NCBI GenBank assembly: GCA_039934035.1
Contig: JBDTMZ010000171.1
Coordinates: forward strand, 1-64,000
Reading direction: 5' to 3'
From: Solibacter sp039934035
GTDB lineage: Bacteria; Acidobacteriota; Terriglobia; Bryobacterales; Bryobacteraceae
DNA: 64,000 bases
Part shown: positions 34,814-43,900 of the stretch, in pieces
Layout of the letters: each line of letters opens with the position of its first letter
Numbering within the stretch: position 1 is the first letter of the stretch
Made by a program: the position numbers and the translations under genes
Notes under the pieces: generated by a model
The model's database searches: none
Seen by the model: the letters and a program-made list of their open reading frames with translations, nothing else
Told to the model about the DNA's origin: nothing

Positions 34814-35011
34814 TCGTAATCTCCCTGAGAATGCAGGTACGTGTGCTGTCGATTCTACACCACGCAGCGGTCCCACATCCACTCCTGGAAATCACCGTCC
34901 TTCCGATCTTGTAGTCGGGAATGCGCTTCCCCGCTTCGGATCAGGGAGACGCTCCGCAGCAAGGCACCCCCGTTCCTTTCGGAGCCCCAAAAGTGTGATA
35001 GGATCGCCGCC

Positions 35012-36322
35012 ATGCGTCCAAATTATTTCCTTGCACTTGGGGTGGTCCTGCTCTCTGCTGTGGCAAACGCGCAGAGCCCGGCGAAGACGTTCGACATGTA
35101 CGTAGTCGATACCGAAGGTGGCCACGCCGTCCTATACGTATCTCCCACTGGAGAAACCCTGCTTGAAGACACCGGAAACCCCGGGACACGCGATACCGAT
35201 CGGATTATGGAGGTGATCAACGCGGCCGGCGTAAAACAGATCGATCACCTGATCATCACGCATTATCACGTGGACCATATCGGCGGCTTGGAAGAACTCG
35301 CCAAGCGGATCCCGATCAAGCATTTCATCGATCACGGGGCGACCGTGGAAGAGCGCGAGCAGGTGCGGGACTTTCAGGCGAAGTATGCCGAGCTCTACTC
35401 TAAAGCCAAGCACACCGTAGTGAAGCCTGGCGACAAGATCCCTCTCGGTCCTGTGGACGTCACGGTGGTGACTTCGGCCAAACAGGTGATCAAGAAGCCG
35501 CTCCCGGGCGGCGGAATCCCGAATCCGGCCTGCGCGGAATTCAAGGCGCGCGATGATTCAGACACCCAGGCCGAGAACAAGCAATCGGTGGGCGTCGTCT
35601 ACACCTACGGGAAGTACCGGTCGGTGAATCTCGGCGATTTCACTTTCAATGAAGAGGAGCAGTTGATGTGTCCCGTCAACCCGATCGGCCATGTCAGTTT
35701 GTGGCTCACATCGCATCACGGGATTAACCAATCGAACTCGGTGGCACTGGTGCACGGACTTGCGCCTCAGGTGGCCATCATGCACAATTCGACCCGAAAG
35801 GGCGGTGCGCTGACCACCATGCAAGCCCTCTGGACCTCCCCGGGATTGCAGGATCTTTGGCAGACTCACTGGGCATATGCCGCCGGGCTCGAATACAACA
35901 CGCCCGGGCTGTTTATCGCCAACCTTGAGGATCCGGCAACAGCGGCGGGAGTGATCACGGGCGCCATTCCGGCAGGCTTTGGTGGAGTCGGCGGTGGACG
36001 TGGGGCAGGGCGGGGACCTGGCGGGCCACCGGCTGCCGGTGCCGCTCCTCAAGCAGCACCGGGAACTCCGGGCGCTGTTCCAGTTGCGGGCGCTGCTCCG
36101 CAAGTCACTGCTGCGAATCCTGGCGCTCCCCCGGCCGGCGGCCCGGGCGGGCCCGGAGGTGGTTTCGGTGGACCCGGCGGCGGGCCGGGCGGTGGGCGTG
36201 GTGCTGTTGGCGGCCATACCGGCCAGGCGTTCTACTTCAAAGTATCGGCGCATTCGGACGGGTCGTTCACTGTGACGAATACGCGGAACAACTTCAGCAA
36301 AACCTACCACCCCGCCAAGTAA
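35012..36322 (+). CDS. Secreted metallo-beta-lactamase-fold hydrolase
   Basis: The ATG at 35012 opens a 436-residue protein with a signal peptide (NYFLALGVVLLSAVANAQ). Zinc motif HYHVDH is at 84-89, with VNLGDFTFNEE and LTSHHG later, as in the ComEC/Rec2-like branch of the fold. Residues about 323-403 are a Gly/Pro/Ala/Arg-rich low-complexity insertion before a short C-terminal strand. The substrate is unknown. TAGGAT lies 7 nt upstream of the start. Confidence 0.82.
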   Translation: MRPNYFLALGVVLLSAVANAQSPAKTFDMYVVDTEGGHAVLYVSPTGETLLEDTGNPGTRDTDRIMEVINAAGVKQIDHLIITHYHVDHIGGLEELAKRIPIKHFIDHGATVEEREQVRDFQAKYAELYSKAKHTVVKPGDKIPLGPVDVTVVTSAKQVIKKPLPGGGIPNPACAEFKARDDSDTQAENKQSVGVVYTYGKYRSVNLGDFTFNEEEQLMCPVNPIGHVSLWLTSHHGINQSNSVALVHGLAPQVAIMHNSTRKGGALTTMQALWTSPGLQDLWQTHWAYAAGLEYNTPGLFIANLEDPATAAGVITGAIPAGFGGVGGGRGAGRGPGGPPAAGAAPQAAPGTPGAVPVAGAAPQVTAANPGAPPAGGPGGPGGGFGGPGGGPGGGRGAVGGHTGQAFYFKVSAHSDGSFTVTNTRNNFSKTYHPAK

Positions 36323-36350
36323 GAACCTTAGCGGTCAATTCCCCCCGAGG

Positions 36351-36394
36351 CGCCCTCGATTGCCTCCATCACATCCAACATGTGGTCGAGGGCG
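36351..36394. terminator. Possible bidirectional terminator hairpin
   Basis: CGCCCTCGA (36351-36359) pairs with TCGAGGGCG (36386-36394) around a 26-nt loop between two convergent genes. There is no T-run, so the call is weak. Confidence 0.3.
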
Positions 36395-36422
36395 AGGGCG
36401 CTCTTCGGGTAATCAGCTCACC

Positions 36423-37577
36423 TTACTTCACGTACTTCTTCAGATCGGCTTCCGACACTTCGCCACCGTACACATTCCCGGCTGCATCGGCGGTGGCACC
36501 TTCCACTCCGTGGGTTCCGCCGGCATCCATTTGTTCCTGGTTCGTATAGGGAATGAAGGAGCGGATCCTGCCGTCTTTCACGCTGCCGATGCGGATTCCG
36601 CGCTTGAAGCCAGGGTTGCGCGGCGGGTTCGACTCCGAGTCGGCGGAGTACATGATGTCGTTGGCATCGATGTACAAGCCGCTTGGCCGGCCGAACTGAC
36701 GCCAGATTTCGAGTAATTTGCCATCCTGTGTAAAGATCTGAACCCGGCTGTTGGCGCGATCACCGACAAACAGGCGTCCCTGGGAATCGATGGCGATGGC
36801 GTGCGGGGTGTCGAATTCGCCGGGGCCAGTTCCCTTCTTGCCCCATTCGGTGATGTACTTCCCCTCTTTGTCGAACTTCATAATACGGGAAACGGCGTTT
36901 TCATGGCCATCCGCCACGAAGATATCGCCGTTGGGCGCCGTGACAATGGCGCACGGTCCATTGAACGTATCTTTGGCCAGACCTGCGACGCCAGACTTTC
37001 CAAGCCGCATCACGATTTTTCCGTCCGGGCTGAACTTGATTACCTGCTGGCCTTTGCCCTTGGAGTCGCGGGCGTCCGTCACCCACACGAAGCCGTCCTT
37101 ATCGACCCAGAGGCCATGAGGGTAAACGAAAAGGCCCGCTCCAAAGTTCTTCAGCATTTTGCCGTCGGCATCAAACTCGAAAATTGGGTTGAGGTCGGAG
37201 TCGGTGCAGGCTCCGATTCCGGCCGCGCAGCGATCGGCGACCCAGATGTGGCCATTGGGTGCAACGCCAATAGCGCTGATCGCGGCGAGTTTCCTGCCTG
37301 CAGGCAATGTGGGCCAGTTGGCCGCTTCGTGGTACGGATTGGGTTGGGAATTCGGCACTTGCGCTTCGCCTTCGACATACTTCACGTTGTCGATGGTTCG
37401 AAACTGGTTCACGTTGGGGTCCGCCGCTCCGCGTCCCCTGCCTCCCCTTCCGGCCGCCGGCGGGGCTTGGCCCGGGGCCGCGGTGGGCGGCTGGCTATAC
37501 AAGCGGTTGGAAACAACATTCAGCGCCACGATAGCAATGAGGGCAAATCTGGCGGTTTTCGTACTCTGTTTTGCCAT
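36423..37577 (-). CDS. NHL-repeat protein, amidating-lyase-like propeller
   Basis: The 384-residue protein has a signal peptide, a short GRGGRGRGAAD linker near residues 42-54, then six NHL repeats (PHGLWVDKDGFVWVTDARD, FVADGHENAVSRIM, HAIAIDSQGRLFVGDRANSR). The fold and repeat spacing match bacterial relatives of peptidyl-alpha-hydroxyglycine alpha-amidating lyase. Enzymatic activity is not assured. It is similar in type to the protein at 45328-46785. Confidence 0.8.
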   Translation of the reverse strand: MAKQSTKTARFALIAIVALNVVSNRLYSQPPTAAPGQAPPAAGRGGRGRGAADPNVNQFRTIDNVKYVEGEAQVPNSQPNPYHEAANWPTLPAGRKLAAISAIGVAPNGHIWVADRCAAGIGACTDSDLNPIFEFDADGKMLKNFGAGLFVYPHGLWVDKDGFVWVTDARDSKGKGQQVIKFSPDGKIVMRLGKSGVAGLAKDTFNGPCAIVTAPNGDIFVADGHENAVSRIMKFDKEGKYITEWGKKGTGPGEFDTPHAIAIDSQGRLFVGDRANSRVQIFTQDGKLLEIWRQFGRPSGLYIDANDIMYSADSESNPPRNPGFKRGIRIGSVKDGRIRSFIPYTNQEQMDAGGTHGVEGATADAAGNVYGGEVSEADLKKYVK

Positions 37578-37982
37578 GTTTGTTACTCCTTAGACGTTGG
37601 CATTCTTGTGGTTCCCAGGAGGTTTCTTTCGCGGAAGGCGCGATGCGGGCTACATGAATAACCACGCCGCGCTACGAGTTTCCCTGTCGGCATCCCCCCA
37701 TGATCCGGTCTGAAAATTGCAGTCCATCCACCGGGCAAGTGCCGGAATGGTCAATTGTGCAGCTTCCCGCCCGCGATGGGCCTTCGTCTCCGAAATTGTA
37801 CGATGATCGTCAGAGGGTGTCAAAGTAATCCGTGACAAGTAATCCGTGACAGTGAGGGTAGATGAGGTCTCCGCGCGATCGCCGGGCCTTGCGCAACATC
37901 GGGGACATGTTTGGCATCCGGGACGCGGAGTTTTCCGCGCTTCAACTATCGGAACGCAGGAATCCGCGATAGGATATAACCC
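37578..37982. other. Divergent intergenic region with a short tandem repeat
   Basis: These 405 bp separate two divergent genes. AAGTAATCCGTGAC occurs twice in perfect tandem at 37823-37836 and 37837-37850. TAGGAT 7 nt before the PEBP start may be a -10. I see no gene. Confidence 0.6.
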
Positions 37983-38594
37983 ATGCGATTCATTTATGTA
38001 GTGTCCGTGATGCTGGGGTTGACTGTTGCCGCAACTGCCCAAAATGCAGGTGCCGGAGCGCAGCCGGGACGTGGCGCCGCGCCGGCTCCGCCGGCTCTGA
38101 CCCTGACGATTCCGGGATATCCCGATGGCAGCCAGATCCCCGTCAAATTCAGCCAGGCCGCACCGGGAGTTCCAGCCGGCGAGGGTACCTCACCGGCGAT
38201 CCAGTGGGCCAACGCGCCCGCAGGCACGCAGAGTTTCGTACTCCATATGCACGATATGGACGTTACCCGCAACAAAACCAGCGATGATCAGGTGCATTGG
38301 GTCGTCTGGAACATTCCCGCGTCGCTGACTGGTCTTCCGGAAGGCGTCCCCAAGGGATCGCAAATGGCGGATGGCAGCTATCAAATCAGCGCCACGGGCC
38401 CGATGTACCGCGGTCCCGGCGCACCGGCGAATGGCCCGCTTCACCACTACGTGATCGAGTTGTACGCGCTCGATGCGAAGCTGGATGTGAAGCCCACGGC
38501 TGATGCGTTCGAAACCCGCACCAATGTGATCAAAGCGATTCAGGGCCACATCCTGGGGAAAGCCGTTTATAGCGGGCTGTTCAAGCGGCCGTAG
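37983..38594 (+). CDS. Secreted PEBP/YbhB-family protein
   Basis: This is a 203-residue protein with a signal peptide and a short PGRGAAPAPP linker. The PEBP core shows FVLHMHDMDVTRNK and VHWVVWNIPASLTGLPEGV (the D-x-D and H-W-V-WN pattern of the anion pocket) and GPLHHYVIELYALD. The family binds phospholipid head groups or small ligands; bacterial functions are poorly defined. Confidence 0.85.
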   Translation: MRFIYVVSVMLGLTVAATAQNAGAGAQPGRGAAPAPPALTLTIPGYPDGSQIPVKFSQAAPGVPAGEGTSPAIQWANAPAGTQSFVLHMHDMDVTRNKTSDDQVHWVVWNIPASLTGLPEGVPKGSQMADGSYQISATGPMYRGPGAPANGPLHHYVIELYALDAKLDVKPTADAFETRTNVIKAIQGHILGKAVYSGLFKRP

Positions 38595-38688
38595 TAGCTC
38601 TTACTGCTTCAGTCCGTAGACTTAGGTTTTGGACGGCGATCGTGCTAACCCGCCCGGTCGCCATCCCGCCCGTTTCGCCAAGGCAGCT

Positions 38689-39366
38689 TTATTTCTGTCT
38701 CATGCGAGCTTCTTCGAGTATCCGTGTGGCACGCGATGGGTTGAAAACTCCGCAGGAACAGAAACGGGTCATGTACGTCGCCGCCTCTGCCGGCGTGCGC
38801 CGCCCTTCTTTTACCCAATCCACCATCTTCTTCGCGAACGAAGCGCTCACCATGCCATGCCCGCACATGGTGGCGAGTTTGAGCACGTCTTCGTTGGGAA
38901 GGTGCTCGGTCCGGCCTTCGAACCCCAGTGAATAGCCCACGCTGTGGCGGCAGGCATCGGCCACATGACAGCACTGCTCGGCGCCATCGATCGAGGTGGA
39001 AATATTCACGCTCAGGCCCAGGTCCGCCGCCTTGACCGTTTTTAGGAAATCTTCAGCCGCCACGCGATTATCGAACACCGCGGCTGCGGTTGTTACCGTG
39101 TCCAGGCCCTGAATCACCGTCTGAAAATCCGGTCGCATGTCCCGCTTCCAGTGCGATGCCGGGTTCATCGATTTCGCAGCGCGTAGCGCGCCGCCATGCC
39201 TTGCATCGCCCATGTTGACCGGTTTGAACGGCAGCGCCATCTCTAAAAAGCGGCGCAGTTTGGGAACCACACCCTCGTCGTTGTGTCCGCGGCCGCACAT
39301 CGCAAAAACCACGTAATCGTCCCGAAAGCTGTCCGCGTCTCCGTACCGGTGTAGAGTATTGGTCAT
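38689..39366 (-). CDS. Cys-rich protein of unknown function, coupled to ferredoxin
   Basis: The 225-residue protein has no signal peptide. Cysteines cluster as FAMCGRGHND, GAEQCCHVADACRH, LATMCGHGMV and RFCSCGVFNPSRA, giving eight cysteines in CC, CxC and CxxH-like contexts that could bind Fe-S or zinc. I do not recognise the family. Its start overlaps the stop of the ferredoxin gene by ATGA, so the two proteins are made together and probably interact. Confidence 0.75.
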   Translation of the reverse strand: MTNTLHRYGDADSFRDDYVVFAMCGRGHNDEGVVPKLRRFLEMALPFKPVNMGDARHGGALRAAKSMNPASHWKRDMRPDFQTVIQGLDTVTTAAAVFDNRVAAEDFLKTVKAADLGLSVNISTSIDGAEQCCHVADACRHSVGYSLGFEGRTEHLPNEDVLKLATMCGHGMVSASFAKKMVDWVKEGRRTPAEAATYMTRFCSCGVFNPSRATRILEEARMRQK

Positions 39367-40205
39367 CTCGCCGTCACCTCGCCTTGCGGCACGATATTCG
39401 CCCTATTCGTGATCCTGCCGAGCCCGGTGTTCGTCTTCGCACGCTCCAGCTTATAACCGAGCCGCTCCAATACTGGAGCCACTACGCGCTCTTCACCGTC
39501 CGCGTCGCAACGCGTTGCCACTCCCAGCGCAACCACGGTGTCCAGTCTCGTTTCGACGTCACGAACCAGCCGGATGATCTCCTCGGTGCGCTCCACCGGA
39601 ACCTTGATTTCGAGGATCGCGGACAGCACCTTCTCGTTCATGATGTCCTCGCGAATCGTGCCGGAACTCGCATCGGACATCAACGTCGTAATCGGATTCT
39701 TCTTCTCGAACACAACTCCAGCTCGCGCCAGTTCCCAGGCCATCTCCTGGATCTCCCGGAACCATACGCCCACTCCGGGCCGGCCCAATTCGACGGTGAA
39801 TCCAACCTCGCCCACCTTGACGCGGCCGCTTACGTCGTTAGTCTTGACCTCTTCAGTCCCACGCCCTTCGATGCCGGTCGATTCATGAGGCACTCGGGGA
39901 TCCGAGAATGCGCGCCGCACGACTCTCGGCCACACCAGTTCCTCGGGCGCGAAAGCGGCCGTCGGGCAGACATCCGGTTCGGGGTCAAAACGCACCCGCA
40001 TCATCTTAAATAGTTTGCGCACCGTCCGCACCAGCGTGGGGTTCAGGTGCTCCTGACTCAACCCGTTGTAACAGGCGTAACACTCGACGCATTCGTCGCG
40101 ATTCACCGTGGCGCGTTCGATGGCAGGGTCGATATAAATCGCGCCCATCGGACAGACGTACGTGCAGTTGCCGCATGCGACACACTTACTCGGGTCGATT
40201 CTCAT
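39363..40205 (-). CDS. Ferredoxin-domain protein with split second cluster motif
   Basis: The 280-residue cytoplasmic protein opens with a 2[4Fe-4S] ferredoxin domain. Cluster I is normal: Cys8, 11, 14 with CP at 18. Cluster II starts CVECYAC (39, 42, 45), but the fourth Cys comes only at 80 in DVCPTAAF, after a 34-residue helical insertion. About 190 C-terminal residues (VSGRVKVGEVGFTVELGRPG, EIQEMAWELARAGVVFEKK) have no recognised family; they include a regulatory ACT-like pattern. Its role in electron transfer is inferred from the clusters only. Confidence 0.78.
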   Translation of the reverse strand: MRIDPSKCVACGNCTYVCPMGAIYIDPAIERATVNRDECVECYACYNGLSQEHLNPTLVRTVRKLFKMMRVRFDPEPDVCPTAAFAPEELVWPRVVRRAFSDPRVPHESTGIEGRGTEEVKTNDVSGRVKVGEVGFTVELGRPGVGVWFREIQEMAWELARAGVVFEKKNPITTLMSDASSGTIREDIMNEKVLSAILEIKVPVERTEEIIRLVRDVETRLDTVVALGVATRCDADGEERVVAPVLERLGYKLERAKTNTGLGRITNRANIVPQGEVTAR

Positions 40206-40334
40206 GCCGATACTCCTTCAAATTCCCTCTCCCAAAATGCCACCACCGGGCGCCCCAAAGCCAGCATGCGGCGTGCTGCCCGGCACAAGTTTCCTCGACA
40301 CCACCCGGCAGCCCGAAGGAAACGTCTCAAAAAA

Positions 40335-40408
40335 CGCTTACTGACGAGCGCGGCTCTGTTGCTTCAATGACTACAGAGCCGCGACCGTGAGGGAGCGGTT
40401 CTTACCAC
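40335..40408 (+). repeat. Dispersed hairpin repeat, copy 2 (complete)
   Basis: The unit starts CGCTTACTGAC. GCGGCTCTGT (40350-40359) pairs perfectly with ACAGAGCCGC (40373-40382), and GACCGTGAGGGAGCGG follows. A diverged full-length copy lies at 48341-48411, and a truncated one at 18751-18771. Confidence 0.7.
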
Positions 40409-40413
40409 GGCTA

Positions 40414-41391
40414 CTAGTGCGCCATATAGTGGTGAGCCAGGTCGACATACCCGTTCATGGCAATTCGGGTGGACATTCCCTCGCCTGCGGCGCTCGCCAG
40501 ATGCCACATGCCCATGGGTGCGTAGACCACGTCGCCCTGGTCCGCAACGAAGGTTTCCTGCGTTTCCAACGCATAGCGGATCTTGTTTTCCATGATGAAC
40601 CAGAACTCCGAAGAGGATAGGTGGAAGTGGCCGTTCGTAGCCGGGCCGGAATCCGCCTGGCCCCTGCCCCTGATGATATTGACCACGGCGCGGTCATCCT
40701 TCACGAAGTTGTTGGACCTGCTCTTGCCGGATATCACGTCGTTGAAGTCAAAAAACGGAGCGTTTCCGTTTTCGTATTTCCCTTTGCCCCCGACCGTGAT
40801 CTTGGTGAACTCCACACCGGGAATGGCCGGCGGCTTCTCGTCACCCGGATAATCCTTCGTCGCGCCGCCGATGTTCACTTCGAAGCGTAGCGAAGGCTTG
40901 TCGCCCACCGTTTCCATGCTGTAGAAATTGCGATAGGGTACCTGCACCATGTAACCCTTGCTGGCGACAAAAGGCTCCTGGCCTTCGATGGTGAAGCGAA
41001 TCTGCCCGTCCTGAATGATCCACCACTCGCGCGTGTCGGCGTTGAAGCGGCGAGGAGTTTTCCCTCCCGGACCCATGGAAATGTAGTCCGCGTGTAGGTA
41101 AGCGTCGTTCACAATGGGCTCTGTCCAATCGGCCTGACCCTTGTGCTTGGCAAGAATCTCGGAAAGTCGCCAGACGGGTTTCATCGGCGCCACCCATCCG
41201 GCTGGCTTCAGCGGTTTAGGCGCCCAAGCGGTGGGCGGAGGAACACGCGGTCCGCGCCCCCCTCTACCAGCCTCAGCAGGCGCGGGAGCAGGAGCAGGAG
41301 CAGGGTCCTGAGCCGAAAGCAGTGCGATGGACGCAAAACCGCCGGCCAGCACGAAGCCGACGGCTACCTTGCGGGAATTCTTGATTGTCAT
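40414..41391 (-). CDS. Secreted two-domain cupin protein
   Basis: The 325-residue protein has a signal peptide and a Pro/Ala plus GRGGRGPR linker at about 30-50. Two cupin barrels follow; the second has the better metal set (GHFHLSSSEFWFIME, then PMGMWHLASA), and the first has TREWWIIQDGQIRF without clear histidines. It may be a dioxygenase or binding protein. It lies in the minus-strand operon 46 bp after the decarboxylase-like gene. Confidence 0.8.
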   Translation of the reverse strand: MTIKNSRKVAVGFVLAGGFASIALLSAQDPAPAPAPAPAEAGRGGRGPRVPPPTAWAPKPLKPAGWVAPMKPVWRLSEILAKHKGQADWTEPIVNDAYLHADYISMGPGGKTPRRFNADTREWWIIQDGQIRFTIEGQEPFVASKGYMVQVPYRNFYSMETVGDKPSLRFEVNIGGATKDYPGDEKPPAIPGVEFTKITVGGKGKYENGNAPFFDFNDVISGKSRSNNFVKDDRAVVNIIRGRGQADSGPATNGHFHLSSSEFWFIMENKIRYALETQETFVADQGDVVYAPMGMWHLASAAGEGMSTRIAMNGYVDLAHHYMAH

Positions 41392-41437
41392 AACGTCCCC
41401 TTTCTCTATGGGGTTGTCACCAAACCAGCTTCGCGGT

Positions 41438-42247
41438 TTAGTGATGTTCCAGCAAGCTGCCGAAGCCCTTGATCTTGTCCTGGATGCCCATTTTTCGCAG
41501 CGCCGACCAGTAAATTACCGTCCCCGACGCAAATACCGGAATCTTGAGCCATCGCTCCGCGTCGGCGGCGACGTAGCAGTAATGCAGATTCGTTCCCAGC
41601 TGAATAATCGCATCCGGCTTCGCTTCCGCGCAGCGCAGGGTTGCGTCGCGCAGAGCGTCATAACCCTGTGAGGCGACGTGAATGATGCTCTTGCACTTCA
41701 GTCCCTCCACATGGACCACTTCAAAACCGCGCGAGGTGAAGTAGCTGATCGCATTGTGTTCGATCACTGGATAGTAGGGCGTCAGCAGGGCGATTTTCTT
41801 CGCGCCACAGAGTTTGAAAGCCTGTTCCGCCGATTGCGCGCCCATCGTCACATCCACGCCGGAAACCTTCTGCAGATGCTCGAGAAGTGCGAAACTGCCC
41901 TTCTCTCCGCCCATATAACTTTGGGAACTCATCCCCAGAATCAGGTGATCCATCAGCGTTTCTTTCAGGCGCCGCACCGAATCATCCAGGTTGGCCGTAA
42001 CGTGCCGCATGATGATTTCCCAATCGGCGTTCTCGCCGATCTTTTGGTTGGGAACGTAATACCGGTCGATGGCATTGATCACGCCGTCCGGGCGCATGTC
42101 CATCATTTCGTTCTCGACATTTACGTTCGGACCGGGGGTCATAATGCCGATCACTCCCCGGGGACCCAGCGCATTCACATATCGCTGATCGTCGTGGGTC
42201 GTACCTTCCAACTCGACTACTCCTTGCTGCCGCTGCTCGTTAGACAT
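41438..42247 (-). CDS. Asp/Glu racemase-superfamily protein (AMDase/maleate isomerase type)
   Basis: From the ATG at 42247 the protein has 269 residues. RGVIGIMTPGPNVNVENEM and the second-half AKKIALLTPYYPVIEHNAI are typical of arylmalonate decarboxylase and maleate isomerase relatives. The two positions that normally carry catalytic cysteines read ILGMSSQSYMGG and IIQLGTNLHYC, so neither Cys seems to be present. The function may therefore differ. The start overlaps the amidohydrolase stop (TAATG). Confidence 0.75.
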   Translation of the reverse strand: MSNEQRQQGVVELEGTTHDDQRYVNALGPRGVIGIMTPGPNVNVENEMMDMRPDGVINAIDRYYVPNQKIGENADWEIIMRHVTANLDDSVRRLKETLMDHLILGMSSQSYMGGEKGSFALLEHLQKVSGVDVTMGAQSAEQAFKLCGAKKIALLTPYYPVIEHNAISYFTSRGFEVVHVEGLKCKSIIHVASQGYDALRDATLRCAEAKPDAIIQLGTNLHYCYVAADAERWLKIPVFASGTVIYWSALRKMGIQDKIKGFGSLLEHH

Positions 42248-43614
42248 TAACGTTCCTTTGTATATACAGGGTTGCCCGCTATGTAAACGGACTGAATGGT
42301 ATGCGTATTCTTGATGTCGGCGAGAGGGTTCTTCTCGAGCACGATCAGATCGGCCCACTTGCCCTTACGAAGCGTCCCCAAATCGGGTGCCTTGAGAAAT
42401 TCCGCGCCGCTCTTGGTAGCGGCCACGATCGCTTGCATCGGGGTCAAGCCTGCCTCCACCATTTCCTGCAACTCCAGGTGCTCGAAATGGCCCTGGAACC
42501 GTCCCGGTACCCCCGTGTCGGTTCCTATCCCATAGCGCACGCCGCCGTCCGCCAAGGCCTTCATATTCTTTTTGCCAATCTCCAACTGCTCGCGGTATTT
42601 CCCGATGTTCGGATCCGACGCCGCCTTCTGCTGGTAATCCGCACTGCTCAACGTCTTGAGCGTGTCCGCCGAAACGCCGCGCGTGAAAAACGGATCGGAG
42701 AGAAAATCCGGGGTCTTGGCGAAAACGAAGAGCGACAGCTCGCGGGTCAGCGTAGCCGCAATTTGCCAAGTCTGGTGCTTCTTCATGCTCTGAATCAATT
42801 CCTGGTCCACCGGCTTATCGCGCACGATGTGCGCCAGTCCGTCGATCCCGAAATCCGTCAGCTTCTTGGCGTCTTCCAGGTAGTATACGTGCGCCACCAC
42901 CCGAAGTCCGTGCTTGTGAGAGCTGTCGATAATGGCTTTGTCGATGTCAAACGGCATGCGCTTCGCTTTGCCGAGATTGTCATCGGTCCAGAACTTGACC
43001 ACATCCACATGCTTTTTCGCCAGTTCCGCAATCGCCGGCTCCACATCGGCCACCGTGCTGAGAACAGGTGTGGGGATCCCGGGGAAACTGATTCCGCCTC
43101 CAATTCCGTCCTTGTAGACCAGACCGGTACCAGCGGTATACACCCGTGCCATTGTCGGCCGCGAGTTGCGCTGCTGATCTCTCACCTCGAACACGGGATC
43201 CTTATCCAGCCCCAGGCTGAGCATGGTCGTGATCCCGTACGACGCGTACGTCTTCAAATCATGCTCGACGGTCTGGCGGGAGTACCCTTTCGTGTCGAGC
43301 GTCATGCCGTTGGTGACGCCTATGTGGCCGTGAAGGTTGATCATGCCCGGCATCACGAACCTGCCCGCCAGGTCAACCACTTCGGCTCCGGCTGGAACCT
43401 TCAATCCGGAGGCGGGTCCGACCCAAGTGATTCGCCCGGCGTCGATGATCATCGCCGAATTTGGAACCGCTGCCGCACCTGTCCCATCGATGAGGGTGAA
43501 GCCGCGAAGGACCCGCACCTCAGCGTGCAAGGACGCGGCGGCGGATACCAGGCACACGACAACTGCTAGGCTCTGGCAGCGTTTGAGAAGACCGCTGGCA
43601 AGCGAACAGCACAA
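42247..43614 (-). CDS. Secreted metal-dependent amidohydrolase
   Basis: I place the start at TTG 43614: AGAGGGG lies 6 nt upstream, and the first residues then form a good signal peptide (CCSLASGLLKRCQSLAVVVC, cleaved near LHA). The frame is open to 43767. The 455-residue enzyme has metal ligands in NLHGHIG, VVAHVYY, DGLAHIV and GTDTGVPG, with Lys in VVKFWTDD, the usual amidohydrolase set. It resembles imidazolonepropionase/prolidase-like family members. It heads the minus-strand operon. Confidence 0.85.
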   Translation of the reverse strand: MCCSLASGLLKRCQSLAVVVCLVSAAASLHAEVRVLRGFTLIDGTGAAAVPNSAMIIDAGRITWVGPASGLKVPAGAEVVDLAGRFVMPGMINLHGHIGVTNGMTLDTKGYSRQTVEHDLKTYASYGITTMLSLGLDKDPVFEVRDQQRNSRPTMARVYTAGTGLVYKDGIGGGISFPGIPTPVLSTVADVEPAIAELAKKHVDVVKFWTDDNLGKAKRMPFDIDKAIIDSSHKHGLRVVAHVYYLEDAKKLTDFGIDGLAHIVRDKPVDQELIQSMKKHQTWQIAATLTRELSLFVFAKTPDFLSDPFFTRGVSADTLKTLSSADYQQKAASDPNIGKYREQLEIGKKNMKALADGGVRYGIGTDTGVPGRFQGHFEHLELQEMVEAGLTPMQAIVAATKSGAEFLKAPDLGTLRKGKWADLIVLEKNPLADIKNTHTIQSVYIAGNPVYTKER

Positions 43615-43900
43615 GTTGAACCCCTCTGGCACTTTCTCTTGGTGCTCCTTTGCAGAGAGTATATCAAAAGGAGAGTCTATTCCCGCCGAGGAAACCCCGG
43701 AAAATAATCGATGGTTACCGGCTACCCGGAACGGCGAATTTCCGTGGTGCGGATTGCAGCCAATCATGTAGACTTACCAGATAACCGAAACCGCCCGATA
43801 GCGGGGACGTCTGGGGGGCAATTCCCACCCGCGGCTCCGGCCGAGGGCCGCGGTCCTGAAAAGGCGCGGTTCGGTTCAAGGTTATTGTGAAAGCGAACCA

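Noticed and set aside
43829..43853. CCGCGGC/GCCGCGG inverted repeat before the MFS gene
   Set aside because: Short GC-only stem common by chance at this base composition; no promoter or operator context.
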